Assembly (NCBI RefSeq): GCF_014490555.1
Contig: NZ_CP061032.1
Coordinates: 2,232,001-2,296,000, forward strand
Direction: 5' to 3'
DNA length: 64,000 nucleotides
Source of the DNA: Corynebacterium lujinxingii
GTDB lineage: Bacteria; Actinomycetota; Actinomycetes; Mycobacteriales; Mycobacteriaceae
Shown: positions 16,885 through 25,870 of the stretch, piece by piece
Layout: the number at the start of each line of letters is the position of its first letter
How positions within the stretch are numbered: the stretch's first letter is position 1
Notes under the pieces: model-generated
What the model was told of the DNA's origin: nothing
Database searches by the model: none
Seen by the model: only the letters and a program-made list of their open reading frames with translations
Translations under genes and position numbers: made by a program

Positions 16885-17649
16885 CTACCGCAGCCCGGCG
16901 GGCAGTGGTGTCGCCGCGTCCACCGCAACGAACATGCCGTACGCAGCGCCCGAGACGATGCCGACGATGTTCGCGCTGCCGTCCGGGTTCACGGTGTAGA
17001 CCGGTGACCCGGAGTCACCCTGAAGAGACAGGATCAGTACCGCGATTTCGCCTGTGCGCGGGTTCACATTGAGCACCGGGCCGCAGGTGCGCGACGTGCG
17101 CGCCCCGTCCTTGCACACGATCTGCCCCGTGCGCACGGCGGTCACCGGCTGGCGGCCCGCGATCCGGCGGTTCGGGTTGATGAACTGCGCGAACCCGCTC
17201 AAACCCTGGATCGCGCCGATAAACGGTAGATCGATAAACCCGCCACGCATCGCACGCGGGTCGGTCACATGACCGGCCATCGGGAACCACGCGACGTCCT
17301 TCAACGCACCGCCGAGCGTGTTATCGCCCTCCAACAGGAATCCGGAGTCGCGCAGGTCCCCAGAAATCGGCGTGCGGGCGTCGGCTGCGAGCACGCGAAC
17401 CGGCCGCGCACCCCCAATCGGTGCAAGACAGTGCCCGGCGGTCACCCCGTACATCGCACCACCCCGGTATGCGATGGAATTTAGCGTGCAGCCATATTTC
17501 ACCCCGTCGCTGTACTCGATGCGGATGCTGTCGCCCGCGTACATCGGCAGGGCGTTCGCCGGCGTGGCCGCCATCCCGAGCACGCCAGCTAGCGTGACGA
17601 CGACTGACACAATCGCATTGCGCACCCCGCGCGCCCGGGAAGAAGTCAT
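16885..17649 (-). CDS. Secreted trypsin-like (S1 family) serine protease, paralogue
   Basis: 254 aa from ATG at 17649 (AGGA eight bases before). Upstream in-frame starts would run into the rplI terminator and are rejected. Signal peptide MTSSRARGVRNAIVSVVVTL...ATPANA. Triad: TAGHC, DVAWF, GDSGSPV. Shares CTLNS.AYRGGA.YG.T.GHC and the IVCKDG.R..RTCGPVL block with the protease at 13319-14059, so the two are paralogues. Extracellular protease of unknown target. Confidence 0.85.
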   Translation of the reverse strand: MTSSRARGVRNAIVSVVVTLAGVLGMAATPANALPMYAGDSIRIEYSDGVKYGCTLNSIAYRGGAMYGVTAGHCLAPIGGARPVRVLAADARTPISGDLRDSGFLLEGDNTLGGALKDVAWFPMAGHVTDPRAMRGGFIDLPFIGAIQGLSGFAQFINPNRRIAGRQPVTAVRTGQIVCKDGARTSRTCGPVLNVNPRTGEIAVLILSLQGDSGSPVYTVNPDGSANIVGIVSGAAYGMFVAVDAATPLPAGLR

Positions 17650-17687
17650 GACAAGCATCCTAAACCGGCCTCGCACGGATACAGAAA

Positions 17688-17726
17688 AAGCGTGGACCCC
17701 ACTCCTCACAAGTGGGGTCCACGCTT
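17688..17726 (-). terminator. Terminator of the rpsF-ssb-rplI transcript
   Basis: 16-bp perfect arms AAGCGTGGACCCCACT / AGTGGGGTCCACGCTT with a 7-nt loop, followed on the minus strand by TTTTTC. Located ~60 bp past the rplI stop. Confidence 0.85.
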
Positions 17727-17785
17727 AAATGCTGTTGTCGTTGGACTGCTTGCTTACCGGCAGGCAGTCGTCGTCAAGCGAGTAC

Positions 17786-18238
17786 TTACGCGCTTACGAC
17801 CTCGAAGTTCACCTTGCCCTCCACGTCGTCGTGGAGGTTCACCTTGACCTGGTAGCCACCGGTCTTGGTCACGAGCCCCTTGGGCACGTTGATGCGGCGC
17901 TTGTCCAGGTTCGGGCCGCCGGCAGCCTTGACTGCCTCGGCGATGTCGGCTGCCTTGACGGAGCCGAAGAGCTTGCCGTTGTTCGCGGTGCGAACAGCGA
18001 CCTTGACGCCCTTGAGCTGGTCGAGCTGGTCGCGCAGCTCCTTGGCGTGGTCCAGGTCGCGGACCTGGCGCTCAGCCTGAGCACGCTTAATGTCTTCGAT
18101 CTGCTTCTCTGCGCCGCGGGTAGCCGGGATAGCCAGGCCGCGCGGGAGCAGGAAGTTGCGTCCGTAACCGTCCTTGACCTCGACGACCTCGCCAGGTTCG
18201 CCAAGCTTCTCGACGGCAGCGGTGAGGATCAGCTTCAT
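17786..18238 (-). CDS. rplI: 50S ribosomal protein L9
   Basis: 150 aa. N-terminal MKLILTAAVEKLGEPGEVVEVKDGYGRNFLLPRG is the L9 signature, then the long connecting helix (EKQIEDIKRAQAERQVRDLDHAKELRDQL) and the C-terminal domain. Binds 23S rRNA at the base of the L1 stalk region. Last gene of the rpsF-ssb-rplI cluster; rpsR, often present here, is absent. Confidence 0.95.
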   Translation of the reverse strand: MKLILTAAVEKLGEPGEVVEVKDGYGRNFLLPRGLAIPATRGAEKQIEDIKRAQAERQVRDLDHAKELRDQLDQLKGVKVAVRTANNGKLFGSVKAADIAEAVKAAGGPNLDKRRINVPKGLVTKTGGYQVKVNLHDDVEGKVNFEVVSA

Positions 18239-18286
18239 AATCCTAACCTTCCTTATGGTGAAAAATGCTTGATGTGTGGTTGTCGT

Positions 18287-18916
18287 TTAGAACGGTGGCT
18301 CATCGCCCGCGCCGCCGAAGCCGCCGGCCTCGGGAGCGGAACCCCACGGATCATGCGGAGGCTGCTGGGACTGGTTCTGCTGGCCGCCCTGGTTGCTGTT
18401 GAAGCCCCCCTGGCTGCCCTGGCCCTGGTTCTGGCCGCCGAAGCCGCCAGCCTGGTTGCCGCCGAACCCGCCCTGGTTCTGGTTCTGACCGCCGAAGCCG
18501 CCACCCTGGTTGCCCTGGCCACCGCCGTAGCCGCCCTGCCCGCCCTCACGCGGGTTGCGGTTCACGGAGGCGCTGGCGTACTTCAACGACGGGCCGACCT
18601 CGTCGACCTCGACCTCGAACACCGTGCGGTTTTCGCCTTCTTTGGTCTGGTAGGAACGCTGCTTGAGCCGACCGTTGACCACGACGCGCATGCCCTTCGT
18701 CAGGGATTCTGCGACGTTCTCGGCCATCTGGCGCCAACAGTTGCAGGTCAAAAACAGTGCTTCGCCGTCCTCGAACTGGTTCGTCTCACGGTTGTACACG
18801 CGAGGGGTCGACGCGATGCGGAAGTTCGCGACCGCGGCGCCACTCGGGATGAAACGAAGTTCCGGGTCCGCAACCAGGTTGCCGACAACGGTGATCGGGG
18901 TATCGCCTTGAGCCAT
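18287..18916 (-). CDS. ssb: Single-stranded DNA-binding protein
   Basis: 209 aa. OB fold in residues 1-115 (DTPITVVGNLVADPELRFIPSG, RVYNRETNQFEDGEALFLTC), then a Gly/Gln/Asn-rich flexible linker and an acidic tail ending GGAGDEPPF that recruits repair and replication partners. The linker repeats (GGQNQNQGG, GGFGG) give a locally repetitive stretch at 18300-18540. Between rpsF and rplI as in relatives. Confidence 0.95.
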   Translation of the reverse strand: MAQGDTPITVVGNLVADPELRFIPSGAAVANFRIASTPRVYNRETNQFEDGEALFLTCNCWRQMAENVAESLTKGMRVVVNGRLKQRSYQTKEGENRTVFEVEVDEVGPSLKYASASVNRNPREGGQGGYGGGQGNQGGGFGGQNQNQGGFGGNQAGGFGGQNQGQGSQGGFNSNQGGQQNQSQQPPHDPWGSAPEAGGFGGAGDEPPF

Positions 18917-18968
18917 CTGTTTGAACCTTCCTACCTGCTGATCGTGTGGATTCTGAGCCTACCGGTTC

Positions 18969-19256
18969 TTACTTGTCGGTACGCAGAACCTTGGTACGCA
19001 GAACGTTCTCGTTCAGGTTCAGCACGCGGTCGAGCTCCTTGACCGTGTCAGCCTCGCAGTCGAGGTTGATAACGGCGTAGATGCCCTCTTCCTTCTTGTT
19101 GATCGGGTAAGCAAGACGCTTCTTGCCCCACACATCAACGTTTTCCACCTTGCCGTTGTCCTTGCGGACGGTCTCGAGGAACTTATCCAGGGACGGGGCA
19201 ACGGTGCGCTCATCCTGCTGCGGATCGAGGATGATCATTACTTCGTAGTGACGCAC
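18969..19256 (-). CDS. rpsF: 30S ribosomal protein S6
   Basis: 95 aa if started at GTG 19256, giving the family N-terminus MRHYEVMIILDPQQDERTV. The ribosome site AGGAGG sits ~10 bases upstream of this codon, whereas the earlier ATG/GTG codons overlap or abut it. Contains WGKKRLAYPINKKEEGIYAV. Binds 16S rRNA in the platform. First gene of the rpsF-ssb-rplI cluster. Confidence 0.93.
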   Translation of the reverse strand: MRHYEVMIILDPQQDERTVAPSLDKFLETVRKDNGKVENVDVWGKKRLAYPINKKEEGIYAVINLDCEADTVKELDRVLNLNENVLRTKVLRTDK

Positions 19257-19375
19257 GGACCTCATCACCTCCTATGGTCTTGGTTCTATCGGCCATCACC
19301 CTTGTGGTCATGGCAGGAGGGTCGTTGCGTCAAGCAACCTGCCCAGACTACCCCACCTGGGCGGTTGCGCGAAAT

Positions 19376-19819
19376 CTAGCGACCGGCGTCGCGGACCAGA
19401 CCGGCCGGGTCGATATCGATTTCAACCTCGCCGTGCTCGATCTCGAAGTAGCCGTCGTCTTCCCACTCCACGCTCGCGTTGCCCTCGTGCGCGGCCGCGA
19501 GCGCCGCTTCGACGTCGGCCTCGGAGACGTTCTCGTCGCGCATCTCCGCACGGGCCTCGTCGGTATAACCGGTCACGGCTTCGGGCAGCTCGCCGTTCGC
19601 GGCCGGCTGCGCGGGTGCGCCAGCACGGTCGTCGGCGTCATCGTCCCGGTCGTCCCGGTCGGCGTCGTCGTCACGCCCCTCGCTGACCGTCTCCACGGAG
19701 GCGACGGTTTCGGTCACGGGCTCCGCTGACGTGGCGGAGTCGTCGGATTCGGCGCACGCGGAAAGCGCGAGGCCGGCCGTTGCGGCGACGGTCAGGGCAA
19801 ACACACGTTTCGTAGACAT
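19376..19819 (-). CDS. Small acidic lipoprotein
   Basis: 147 aa. Signal peptide with lipobox MSTKRVFALTVAATAGLALSACAES (lipidated Cys 22). Residues ~30-70 are Asp/Glu/Arg low complexity (DDDADRDDRDDDADD); the rest has a repeated short theme (EAVTGYTDEARAEMRDENVSEADVEAALAAAHEG). Acidic and probably surface-exposed. Function unknown; 120 bp upstream of rpsF on the same strand. Confidence 0.7.
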   Translation of the reverse strand: MSTKRVFALTVAATAGLALSACAESDDSATSAEPVTETVASVETVSEGRDDDADRDDRDDDADDRAGAPAQPAANGELPEAVTGYTDEARAEMRDENVSEADVEAALAAAHEGNASVEWEDDGYFEIEHGEVEIDIDPAGLVRDAGR

Positions 19820-19841
19820 GTGGCCACCGTAACGAAAGTTC

Positions 19842-20030
19842 TTAGGTCGGGTTGGGCACAGCCCCGAACAGCGCCAGCGAGACCGGGATAATCGTCATGA
19901 ATAAAAACGCCACGACGCCGAAAATGATCGCGGGTTTCTTGCGCCCCTTCGTGGTCATGTAAAACGACGTGGCAAACAGGCAAAACGCCACCAAGATGGA
20001 GGCGATGCCTAACATCACGGTGGCGTTCAT
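19842..20030 (-). CDS. Small membrane protein, two helices
   Basis: 62 aa with two hydrophobic segments (VMLGIASILVAFCLFATSFY and AIIFGVVAFLFMTIIPVSLA) separated by the basic loop MTTKGRKKP. The gene starts 2 bp after the stop of the DUF2029 gene, implying co-transcription with it and ponA. No known function. Confidence 0.65.
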   Translation of the reverse strand: MNATVMLGIASILVAFCLFATSFYMTTKGRKKPAIIFGVVAFLFMTIIPVSLALFGAVPNPT

Positions 20031-20032
20031 GA

Positions 20033-21574
20033 CTAACTGGTCACTACTGTCGACCCGGCGCCAGCGGTCTCGGTCGAAGCGTGCTCAACTTCGCGGGTGG
20101 TGGTGTCGTCGTCAAGCAACGGCTCCTTCCACTCGTACGGCAGCGACATGAGCGGATCGTGGCCGTTGTGCGCTTCGCGGACCTTGTCCGGGCGTTTGCC
20201 GAGGATCTGCTTGACGACGAGCACCATGATCGCCACGATGAACGCGTCGCGCGAGATGATGACAATGTCGAGGAACCAGCCCGGCACGCCGAGGTTGTCC
20301 TCACCCATCATGTGCCACATCAGCACTGGCCAGACCGCCATGTCGACGACCATCCAGGACAGCAGGAGACGCCAGTGCGGCAGCGCCAGCACTGCCGGGA
20401 CGATGAACCAGATCGAGTACTGCGGGCTCCACACCTTGTTAAACAGCAGGAAGCAGCCGACGATGAGCACGACCAGCTCCGCGATGCGCGGGGTCTGCGG
20501 CGCACGCAGGCCGAGGATGAGGATGCACAGGCAGCCGAGCAAAAACAGGATGAGGGTGACGGCGTTGAGGATCACCGGGGCGCCCTCGCCGGAATCGAAG
20601 CCGGTCCAGCCGAACTCGCGGGAGATCACCGCGTAGATGGTGGTCCACTCCCAGCTGCGGTCCGTGTTGAGGCGGTTGAACTCGCCCCACGCGTCCGGGT
20701 TGCGCAAGTACACCGGCGCGTTGACCGCGACCCACGCGACGGCGGTGGCGACGAGCATCTTGAAAAACGGCACGAGGTCGCGCTTGCGGATGGCCACGGT
20801 GAGGTAGGCGCCGAGCAGGAACAGCGGCCAGAGCTTGAACGCGGTGCCCAAGCCGATCAGAGCGCCGGCGAGCCACCACTTACGGTTGCGGGCGGCGAGC
20901 ATCGCGGCGACGGCGAAGAAGATCGAGGGGATGTCCCAGTTGGTGAACGCGTGGACGATCAGTAGCGGCGAGCCCGCCACCAGCAAGGTGTCCCAGATAC
21001 GGTTGCCCGCCAGTTCCGCCACCATGCGGATGGTGATGACCCAGATGATCGACATCAGCAGCGCGGTGATGTAGAAGTACCAGCCCGAATCGGGCAGGAA
21101 GCTATCGACGAGCCCGTACGTGCCGCGCGAGATCCACGCCGAGAGCTGCTGGAACAGACCGGCAAGCACCGGGTATTCCATGTAGCGGGTCAGGCCGTCC
21201 TCCACCCACGAGTAGTCGTAGACGAAACCGGGCTGGTCGAGCCCGCGGGCGCCGTAGAGCGGGATGATGTCGTTGTAACAGGCCGCGGTGTACTGGCGGT
21301 TGCCGTCCCAGTTGAGCTGGATGATGCCGTTGTCGTCGGCTTTGCCGCCGGCGCAGTGCGACTTCTGCAGCACGCCGAAGGACAAAAAGATGTAGGCCAC
21401 CGCGATGATGGTGCGCAGCGGGGTCCAGAACCGGGCACGGCCGATTTGGGCGAAGCGCCCCATCGGCCCGCCGAGGTAGTTCACCCAGCCGCGGGCGGCC
21501 GGCTCGGTCAGACCCGGCTGGACGCGGTCGGCCGGATCCGGCCACGTAATCGTTGGTTGCTCGGTGTTAGCCAT
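20033..21574 (-). CDS. DUF2029 / GT87-type membrane glycosyltransferase
   Basis: 513 aa polytopic protein (roughly 10-12 helices) resembling the polyprenyl-phosphate-mannose-using transferases of Corynebacteriales. Acidic motif in an early outer loop (DIIPLYGARGLD ... DGLTRYMEYPV). Sits directly downstream of ponA (3-bp gap), the same order as ponA1 and Rv0051 in mycobacteria. Likely contributes to cell-envelope glycans; acceptor and sugar unknown. Confidence 0.75.
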   Translation of the reverse strand: MANTEQPTITWPDPADRVQPGLTEPAARGWVNYLGGPMGRFAQIGRARFWTPLRTIIAVAYIFLSFGVLQKSHCAGGKADDNGIIQLNWDGNRQYTAACYNDIIPLYGARGLDQPGFVYDYSWVEDGLTRYMEYPVLAGLFQQLSAWISRGTYGLVDSFLPDSGWYFYITALLMSIIWVITIRMVAELAGNRIWDTLLVAGSPLLIVHAFTNWDIPSIFFAVAAMLAARNRKWWLAGALIGLGTAFKLWPLFLLGAYLTVAIRKRDLVPFFKMLVATAVAWVAVNAPVYLRNPDAWGEFNRLNTDRSWEWTTIYAVISREFGWTGFDSGEGAPVILNAVTLILFLLGCLCILILGLRAPQTPRIAELVVLIVGCFLLFNKVWSPQYSIWFIVPAVLALPHWRLLLSWMVVDMAVWPVLMWHMMGEDNLGVPGWFLDIVIISRDAFIVAIMVLVVKQILGKRPDKVREAHNGHDPLMSLPYEWKEPLLDDDTTTREVEHASTETAGAGSTVVTS

Positions 21575-21577
21575 GCT

Positions 21578-23878
21578 CTACTGGAATGCTTCCTGGACTT
21601 GTCCGATGACGTCGTTGACTGTGTCGCGCAGATCCGGCGCGGGGGCCGGTGCCGGTGCCGGTGCCGGTGCCGGGGCTGGCGCCGGTGCGGGGGCGGGGGC
21701 CGGGGCGGGTGCCGGTGCGGGGGCCGGCGGCTGTTCCCCGGACGGCTCGCCCAGCGTCTCCGCCGCGGGGGCGGCCGGCGCTGGCTGGTAGTACCCGGTG
21801 CCGCCGCCCCACTGGTTGGTCGGCGCCGAGTAGTAGCCACCGAGTCCGGTGCCGCCGTTGTAGGCGTTGACACCCCAGTACACCGGGTTAGCCGGTTCAA
21901 AGTACTCAAACTCCTGGCCCTCCAACTCGGTGTCCAGGAACTGCTTCCAGATCTGGGACGGGGTGTTGGAGCCGTACATGATGCCGCCCCACTCGTTGAA
22001 GATCGGGGAGGTGTTGTCGGCGGTGCCCACCCACACGGCCACTGCGAGCTGCGGGGTGGAGCCGACCATCCAAGCGTCCTTGTTGTTGCCGGTGTCGCCC
22101 ATTTGGGCGGTGCCGGTCTTCGCTGCCGCCGGGCGGCCACCGGCCAACACGGCGTTGGAGTAGCCCGGCACGGTCTGCATCGCGTCGAGGACGTTGTCCG
22201 CCACCTGCTCGGAGACGCGGCGCTCGGTGTACTCGTTGTCGTTTTCGTAGAGGACCTCGCCGTTGGCGTCGACGACCTTTTCCACAAAGTGGGTCGGGTG
22301 CATCGCGCCGCGGTTGGTCAGCGTGGACACGGCAGTAGCCATATCCAGCACGCGGGATTGGTACTGGCCCAGCACGATGCCTTCATACGGCTGGCCGCCG
22401 TTTTCACGCAGCGTGACCGGGATGCCCGGAATCGAGCGGGCCACGCCGAGCGCGTGCGCCATATCTGCGGTGTCCTGGGTGCCGTTGTCCAGCTCGTCCT
22501 GGATGCGCATGTAGGCAGTGTTCGACGATGTCCGGGTAGCTTCCTTCATCGACAGCATGCCGCCGCCACCACCGTCCCAGTTGGTCACGACGTGGTTGCC
22601 CGGCAGGGTCACCGGGGAAGAATCGAACATGGACGTCAGCGGGATGCCCTGCTGCAGGGCGGCCGCGAGCGCGAAGATCTTGAACGTGGAGCCGGTCTGC
22701 AGGCCAGCGTTGGCGTAGTCCCAGCCGCTGGCTTCCTCGCCGCCGTAGTAGGCGCGCACGGCGCCGCTGCGCGGGTCGATGGCGACGACTGCGGAACGGG
22801 CGTCGTCCTGCAGGGCGGACAGGCGCTCGCGGGTGATGTTTTCCACGTTGTCCTGGGTTGCCGCATTGATCGTGGTGGTGATCTGCAGGCCGCGGTTGGT
22901 CAGGTCGTCCTCAGTGATGCCGATGGTGGCCAGCTCCGCGACGACCTGGTTTTTGATCAGGCCGTTCGCGCCGGTGGCCTCGGTGTAGGCGGAGTAGGTC
23001 GCCGGGTCGCGGGTTTCCGGGTAGCGGGCGTTGGCGCGCTGCTCCGGGGTGATGGAGCCGGTTTCCACCATGCCGTCCATGACGTAGTTCCAGCGCGCTT
23101 CGGCGGCCTCGCGGTTGGTCCACGGATCGAGCTGGCTGGGTAGCTGGATGGACGCGGCGAGCACCGCGCCTTCCTCCAGGGTGAGCTGGGAGGCAGGTTT
23201 ATCGAAGTAGGCGTGTGCGGCGGCTTCCACCCCGTATGCGTTGCGTCCGAAGTAGACGGTGTTGAGGTAGGCGCGCAGGATGTCCGCCTTTTCCCACTGG
23301 TTGGTCATCTTGACCGAGTAGACGAGCTCCTTGGCCTTGCGCTCGTAGGAGTGCTCGTTGCCCACCAGCGCGTTTTTCACGTACTGCTGGGTGATCGTCG
23401 AGCCGCCGCCGGCGGAGGCGTTGCCGGTCAACTGGCCGATCGCCGCGCGGGCGAAGCCGGACGGGGAGAAGCCGGAGTTGGTCCAGAAGTCGCGGTCCTC
23501 GGCGGCTAGCACGGCGTTTTGCACGTCCTCGGGCACCTGGTCCAGCGGGATCTGCTTACGGTTGCCCTCCGGCGGGACGATGCGCGCGAGCTCTTTTTGG
23601 TTGTCGCTGTAGAAGATGTTGGAGATCTGGGCGGTCTCGATCTCCCCCGGCTCGGGCACAACTGCCTTGGCGTAGTTGAAGAAGAACCAGCTCGCCGGGA
23701 TGGCGGCGAGCATGAGGAGGAAGAGAAGGACCGCGACGATCCATTGCCACACGCGCGATTTCTTCTTCTTTTTCACCTTCGTGGAGCCGCCACTTTTCTT
23801 CGACGTGCCGGCTTTATCCGACGCGGTTTCGCGTTCCTTATCCGCCACCGAGTCGCGGCGCTTCGCGTTTTCTGTCAC
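21578..23878 (-). CDS. ponA: Bifunctional penicillin-binding protein 1A/1B
   Basis: 766 aa from GTG at 23878, with AGGGAAA upstream. Basic cytoplasmic N-terminus, one membrane helix (WQWIVAVLLFLLMLAAIP), a GT51 glycosyltransferase domain (AAEDRDFW, GGSTITQQYVKN, KAKELVYSVKM), then a transpeptidase with the SxxK site in TGSTFKIFAL, a second motif SSNTAYMR, and KTGT at AAKTGTAQMG. The tail is a Pro-Ala repeat. Polymerises and cross-links peptidoglycan. Confidence 0.93.
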   Translation of the reverse strand: MTENAKRRDSVADKERETASDKAGTSKKSGGSTKVKKKKKSRVWQWIVAVLLFLLMLAAIPASWFFFNYAKAVVPEPGEIETAQISNIFYSDNQKELARIVPPEGNRKQIPLDQVPEDVQNAVLAAEDRDFWTNSGFSPSGFARAAIGQLTGNASAGGGSTITQQYVKNALVGNEHSYERKAKELVYSVKMTNQWEKADILRAYLNTVYFGRNAYGVEAAAHAYFDKPASQLTLEEGAVLAASIQLPSQLDPWTNREAAEARWNYVMDGMVETGSITPEQRANARYPETRDPATYSAYTEATGANGLIKNQVVAELATIGITEDDLTNRGLQITTTINAATQDNVENITRERLSALQDDARSAVVAIDPRSGAVRAYYGGEEASGWDYANAGLQTGSTFKIFALAAALQQGIPLTSMFDSSPVTLPGNHVVTNWDGGGGGMLSMKEATRTSSNTAYMRIQDELDNGTQDTADMAHALGVARSIPGIPVTLRENGGQPYEGIVLGQYQSRVLDMATAVSTLTNRGAMHPTHFVEKVVDANGEVLYENDNEYTERRVSEQVADNVLDAMQTVPGYSNAVLAGGRPAAAKTGTAQMGDTGNNKDAWMVGSTPQLAVAVWVGTADNTSPIFNEWGGIMYGSNTPSQIWKQFLDTELEGQEFEYFEPANPVYWGVNAYNGGTGLGGYYSAPTNQWGGGTGYYQPAPAAPAAETLGEPSGEQPPAPAPAPAPAPAPAPAPAPAPAPAPAPAPAPDLRDTVNDVIGQVQEAFQ
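21640..21730. repeat. Tandem Pro-Ala codon repeat in ponA tail
   Basis: Six-base units of the type GCCGGT/GCGGGG repeat about 15 times, encoding (Pro-Ala)n near the PonA C-terminus. Such in-frame hexamers can expand or contract without a frameshift. Confidence 0.8.
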
Positions 23879-23980
23879 TCGTTTTCCCTGCACAATTCGA
23901 CCCGCGGCGCCCGCGGGAAGGGCAACACCACGAGCTACCTACTCGATTCCTACCGGACACCCTACCCGGCCAAGGCGAAA

Positions 23981-24343
23981 TCACACTACTGGTACAGCAG
24001 TGACTTCTTTCAACAGATGGTTCCATTTGCAACTGTGACAGACCTCGACGAAGTGCACCGTCACCGGCCCGACCTCTTGGACCATCCGGTCGATCTCGTC
24101 GGCGCTGCGCGCCGTGCCGGTGCGGCGGCCGAGTTTTTCGCTGTAGACCCACTTGACCTCGCGCAACGCCTCCCCGCACACCGGGCAGTCCCGCTCCGCG
24201 TCAATGCCGTGGTGTTCGGCTGCGGTGCGGAGGATGAAGTCGGCGTCGCAGACGTCGTCGTAAAGCAAACGCCCCGCCTTGAGCTCGCGGATTGCGTGAC
24301 GACGACGCCACTCATGCGAAACCTCACCCTGATACACGAACAC
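23981..24343 (-). CDS. DUF5318 family protein
   Basis: About 120 aa; start uncertain (GTG 24343 or 24337; no strong ribosome site, possibly leaderless). Core EWRRRHAIRELKAGRLLYDDVCDAD, then CPVCGEALREVKWVYSEKLG and a second pair VCHSCKWNHLL, i.e. two CxxC knuckles that could bind zinc. This is the gene that sits beside ponA1 in mycobacteria (Rv0049). Function unknown. Confidence 0.75.
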   Translation of the reverse strand: MFVYQGEVSHEWRRRHAIRELKAGRLLYDDVCDADFILRTAAEHHGIDAERDCPVCGEALREVKWVYSEKLGRRTGTARSADEIDRMVQEVGPVTVHFVEVCHSCKWNHLLKEVTAVPVV

Positions 24344-24432
24344 GGGATAGATGGTAACGCCTGTTTTTATGTGGCTGGTAGGGCATTTATGATGTGGACA
24401 ACCGAATAAATACCGAGCCGAGGAGGAGCGAC

Positions 24433-25395
24433 GTGGGCGATCCCGCCATTTCGCCCGAGTCCGCCAGGCTGCCGAGCACCGCGGACGCGGACTCCCCCTT
24501 GCGTGTCGTCGTCGGCTGGGACATGGCCGGCTCCGAGGCTGTCGATTTCGCGGCGTGGCTTGGCCGGTCGCTGCCGGTGTGCGTGAAGGTGGTGTCGTCG
24601 GCACGCTTGCCCCGCATCCAGGCGCTGACCAGCTCGGCGAAAAACCGCAAGAAGCGGCTCAAAGAGATGGACACGGCGTTTCGCAAACGCGTGACCAAAG
24701 AACTCGATGGGCAACTGCCGCGCGGTCAATGGGCGGCCGCGGTCACGGAACTGGTGGACAGCAAGGACACCCTGCAGGCGCTCTACGGCACCGCCTCCGA
24801 CTTCGGCGCGGACCTTATTGTCATGGGCTCGCGCGCGAAGACGCCGAAGGGCCGCTTCCGCCCCTCCTCCATCGCCGACGAGATGCTGTACTCCTCCCCC
24901 GTTCCGCTCGGTCTCGCGCCGCGCGGGGTGAAGCTGTCCAAGAAGGGCTTGACCCGGATCACCTACGCCATCGTGCAAACCGACGACCCGGCGGAGCCGA
25001 ACTTCTCCGGCCTGGACTACGCCACCGCGCTCGCCTGCACCCTGGAGCTGCCGCTGCGCATCATCGCGTTTTCGCCGACGCGTTACGACGACCACGAGCC
25101 GCACTGGTACGAAGAAACCCTCGGCATGCTCGACCACGCCCGCGACCGGGCCTGGGCGTACGCCACCGAGATCTCACCGGAACGCATCGAGCACTTCGAC
25201 GTGACCAGCTCGATTTCCACCGGCAAGAGCTGGAAGCGCTCGATCGACTCGGTGAAGTGGAAGAAGGGCGACCTGATGTGTTTGGGTTCGCAGCCGGCGC
25301 CGCAGTTGCGCAGTGTGTTCGTGGGCACGCGCGAAGGCGAGTTCATCCGCTACGCCACCGTGCCTGTGATCATCTGCCCGGAAGCGGATAAGTAG
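24433..25395 (+). CDS. Universal stress protein family, tandem-type
   Basis: 320 aa from GTG at 24433, with AGGAGGA directly upstream; longer in-frame starts lack a ribosome site. The N-half has LRVVVGWDMAGSEAVDFAAWL and DLIVMGSRAK; the C-half repeats the plan (LTRITYAIVQTDDP ... GDLMCLGSQPAP). So two USP-like lobes, typical of actinobacterial UspA. Cytoplasmic; ATP binding not certain because the G-2x-G-9x-G motif is incomplete. Confidence 0.75.
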   Translation: MGDPAISPESARLPSTADADSPLRVVVGWDMAGSEAVDFAAWLGRSLPVCVKVVSSARLPRIQALTSSAKNRKKRLKEMDTAFRKRVTKELDGQLPRGQWAAAVTELVDSKDTLQALYGTASDFGADLIVMGSRAKTPKGRFRPSSIADEMLYSSPVPLGLAPRGVKLSKKGLTRITYAIVQTDDPAEPNFSGLDYATALACTLELPLRIIAFSPTRYDDHEPHWYEETLGMLDHARDRAWAYATEISPERIEHFDVTSSISTGKSWKRSIDSVKWKKGDLMCLGSQPAPQLRSVFVGTREGEFIRYATVPVIICPEADK

Positions 25396-25405
25396 GTTGG
25401 GGCCC

Positions 25406-25870
25406 ATGCGCGACCACCCGGAAAACGACCTGCACTCGGCCAACGACCGGTTTTCCCGCTACCGTCCCGAGCCCGAGACGTTCGACGACCTAGCGGATCA
25501 GCCGGACCCGCTCGAGGTGGACCGCCGCAACAGGCGCTCGACCCGCGACGCAATTGTGTGGGCGGCGGGCACCGTCGCCATCACCCTGCTCACAGCCCTT
25601 GTGCTGGGCACGGTGGCGCGCCTGCAGGGCGGTCCGCTTTGCGACGACTCCGGCGCGACCTGGCTGTGCACCACCGGCTGGCGCAAGTGGTGGGCGCTTG
25701 CCACTTCCCTGCCGCCGGTCGCTGGCCTGCTCAGCTGCGCGGTGATCATGGTGCGCAAACTGAACAACTACGAGCGGTGGATCCCGTGGATGGGCGTGTT
25801 TTGGATCCCGCTCGTGCCGTTCACCATGGGCTGGCTGATTCTGACTATCGGGATGTTGGCGACGCTGTAG
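25406..25870 (+). CDS. Membrane protein of unknown function, three helices
   Basis: 154 aa from ATG at 25406. Acidic hydrophilic N-terminus of ~50 residues, then three hydrophobic segments (IVWAAGTVAITLLTALVLG; WALATSLPPVAGLLSCAVIM; WMGVFWIPLVPFTMGWLILT). Two cysteines flank the first outer loop (GPLCDDSGATWLCTTG). Starts 10 bp after the USP gene, and its 3' end overlaps the convergent trhO by 26 bp. Confidence 0.7.
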   Translation: MRDHPENDLHSANDRFSRYRPEPETFDDLADQPDPLEVDRRNRRSTRDAIVWAAGTVAITLLTALVLGTVARLQGGPLCDDSGATWLCTTGWRKWWALATSLPPVAGLLSCAVIMVRKLNNYERWIPWMGVFWIPLVPFTMGWLILTIGMLATL

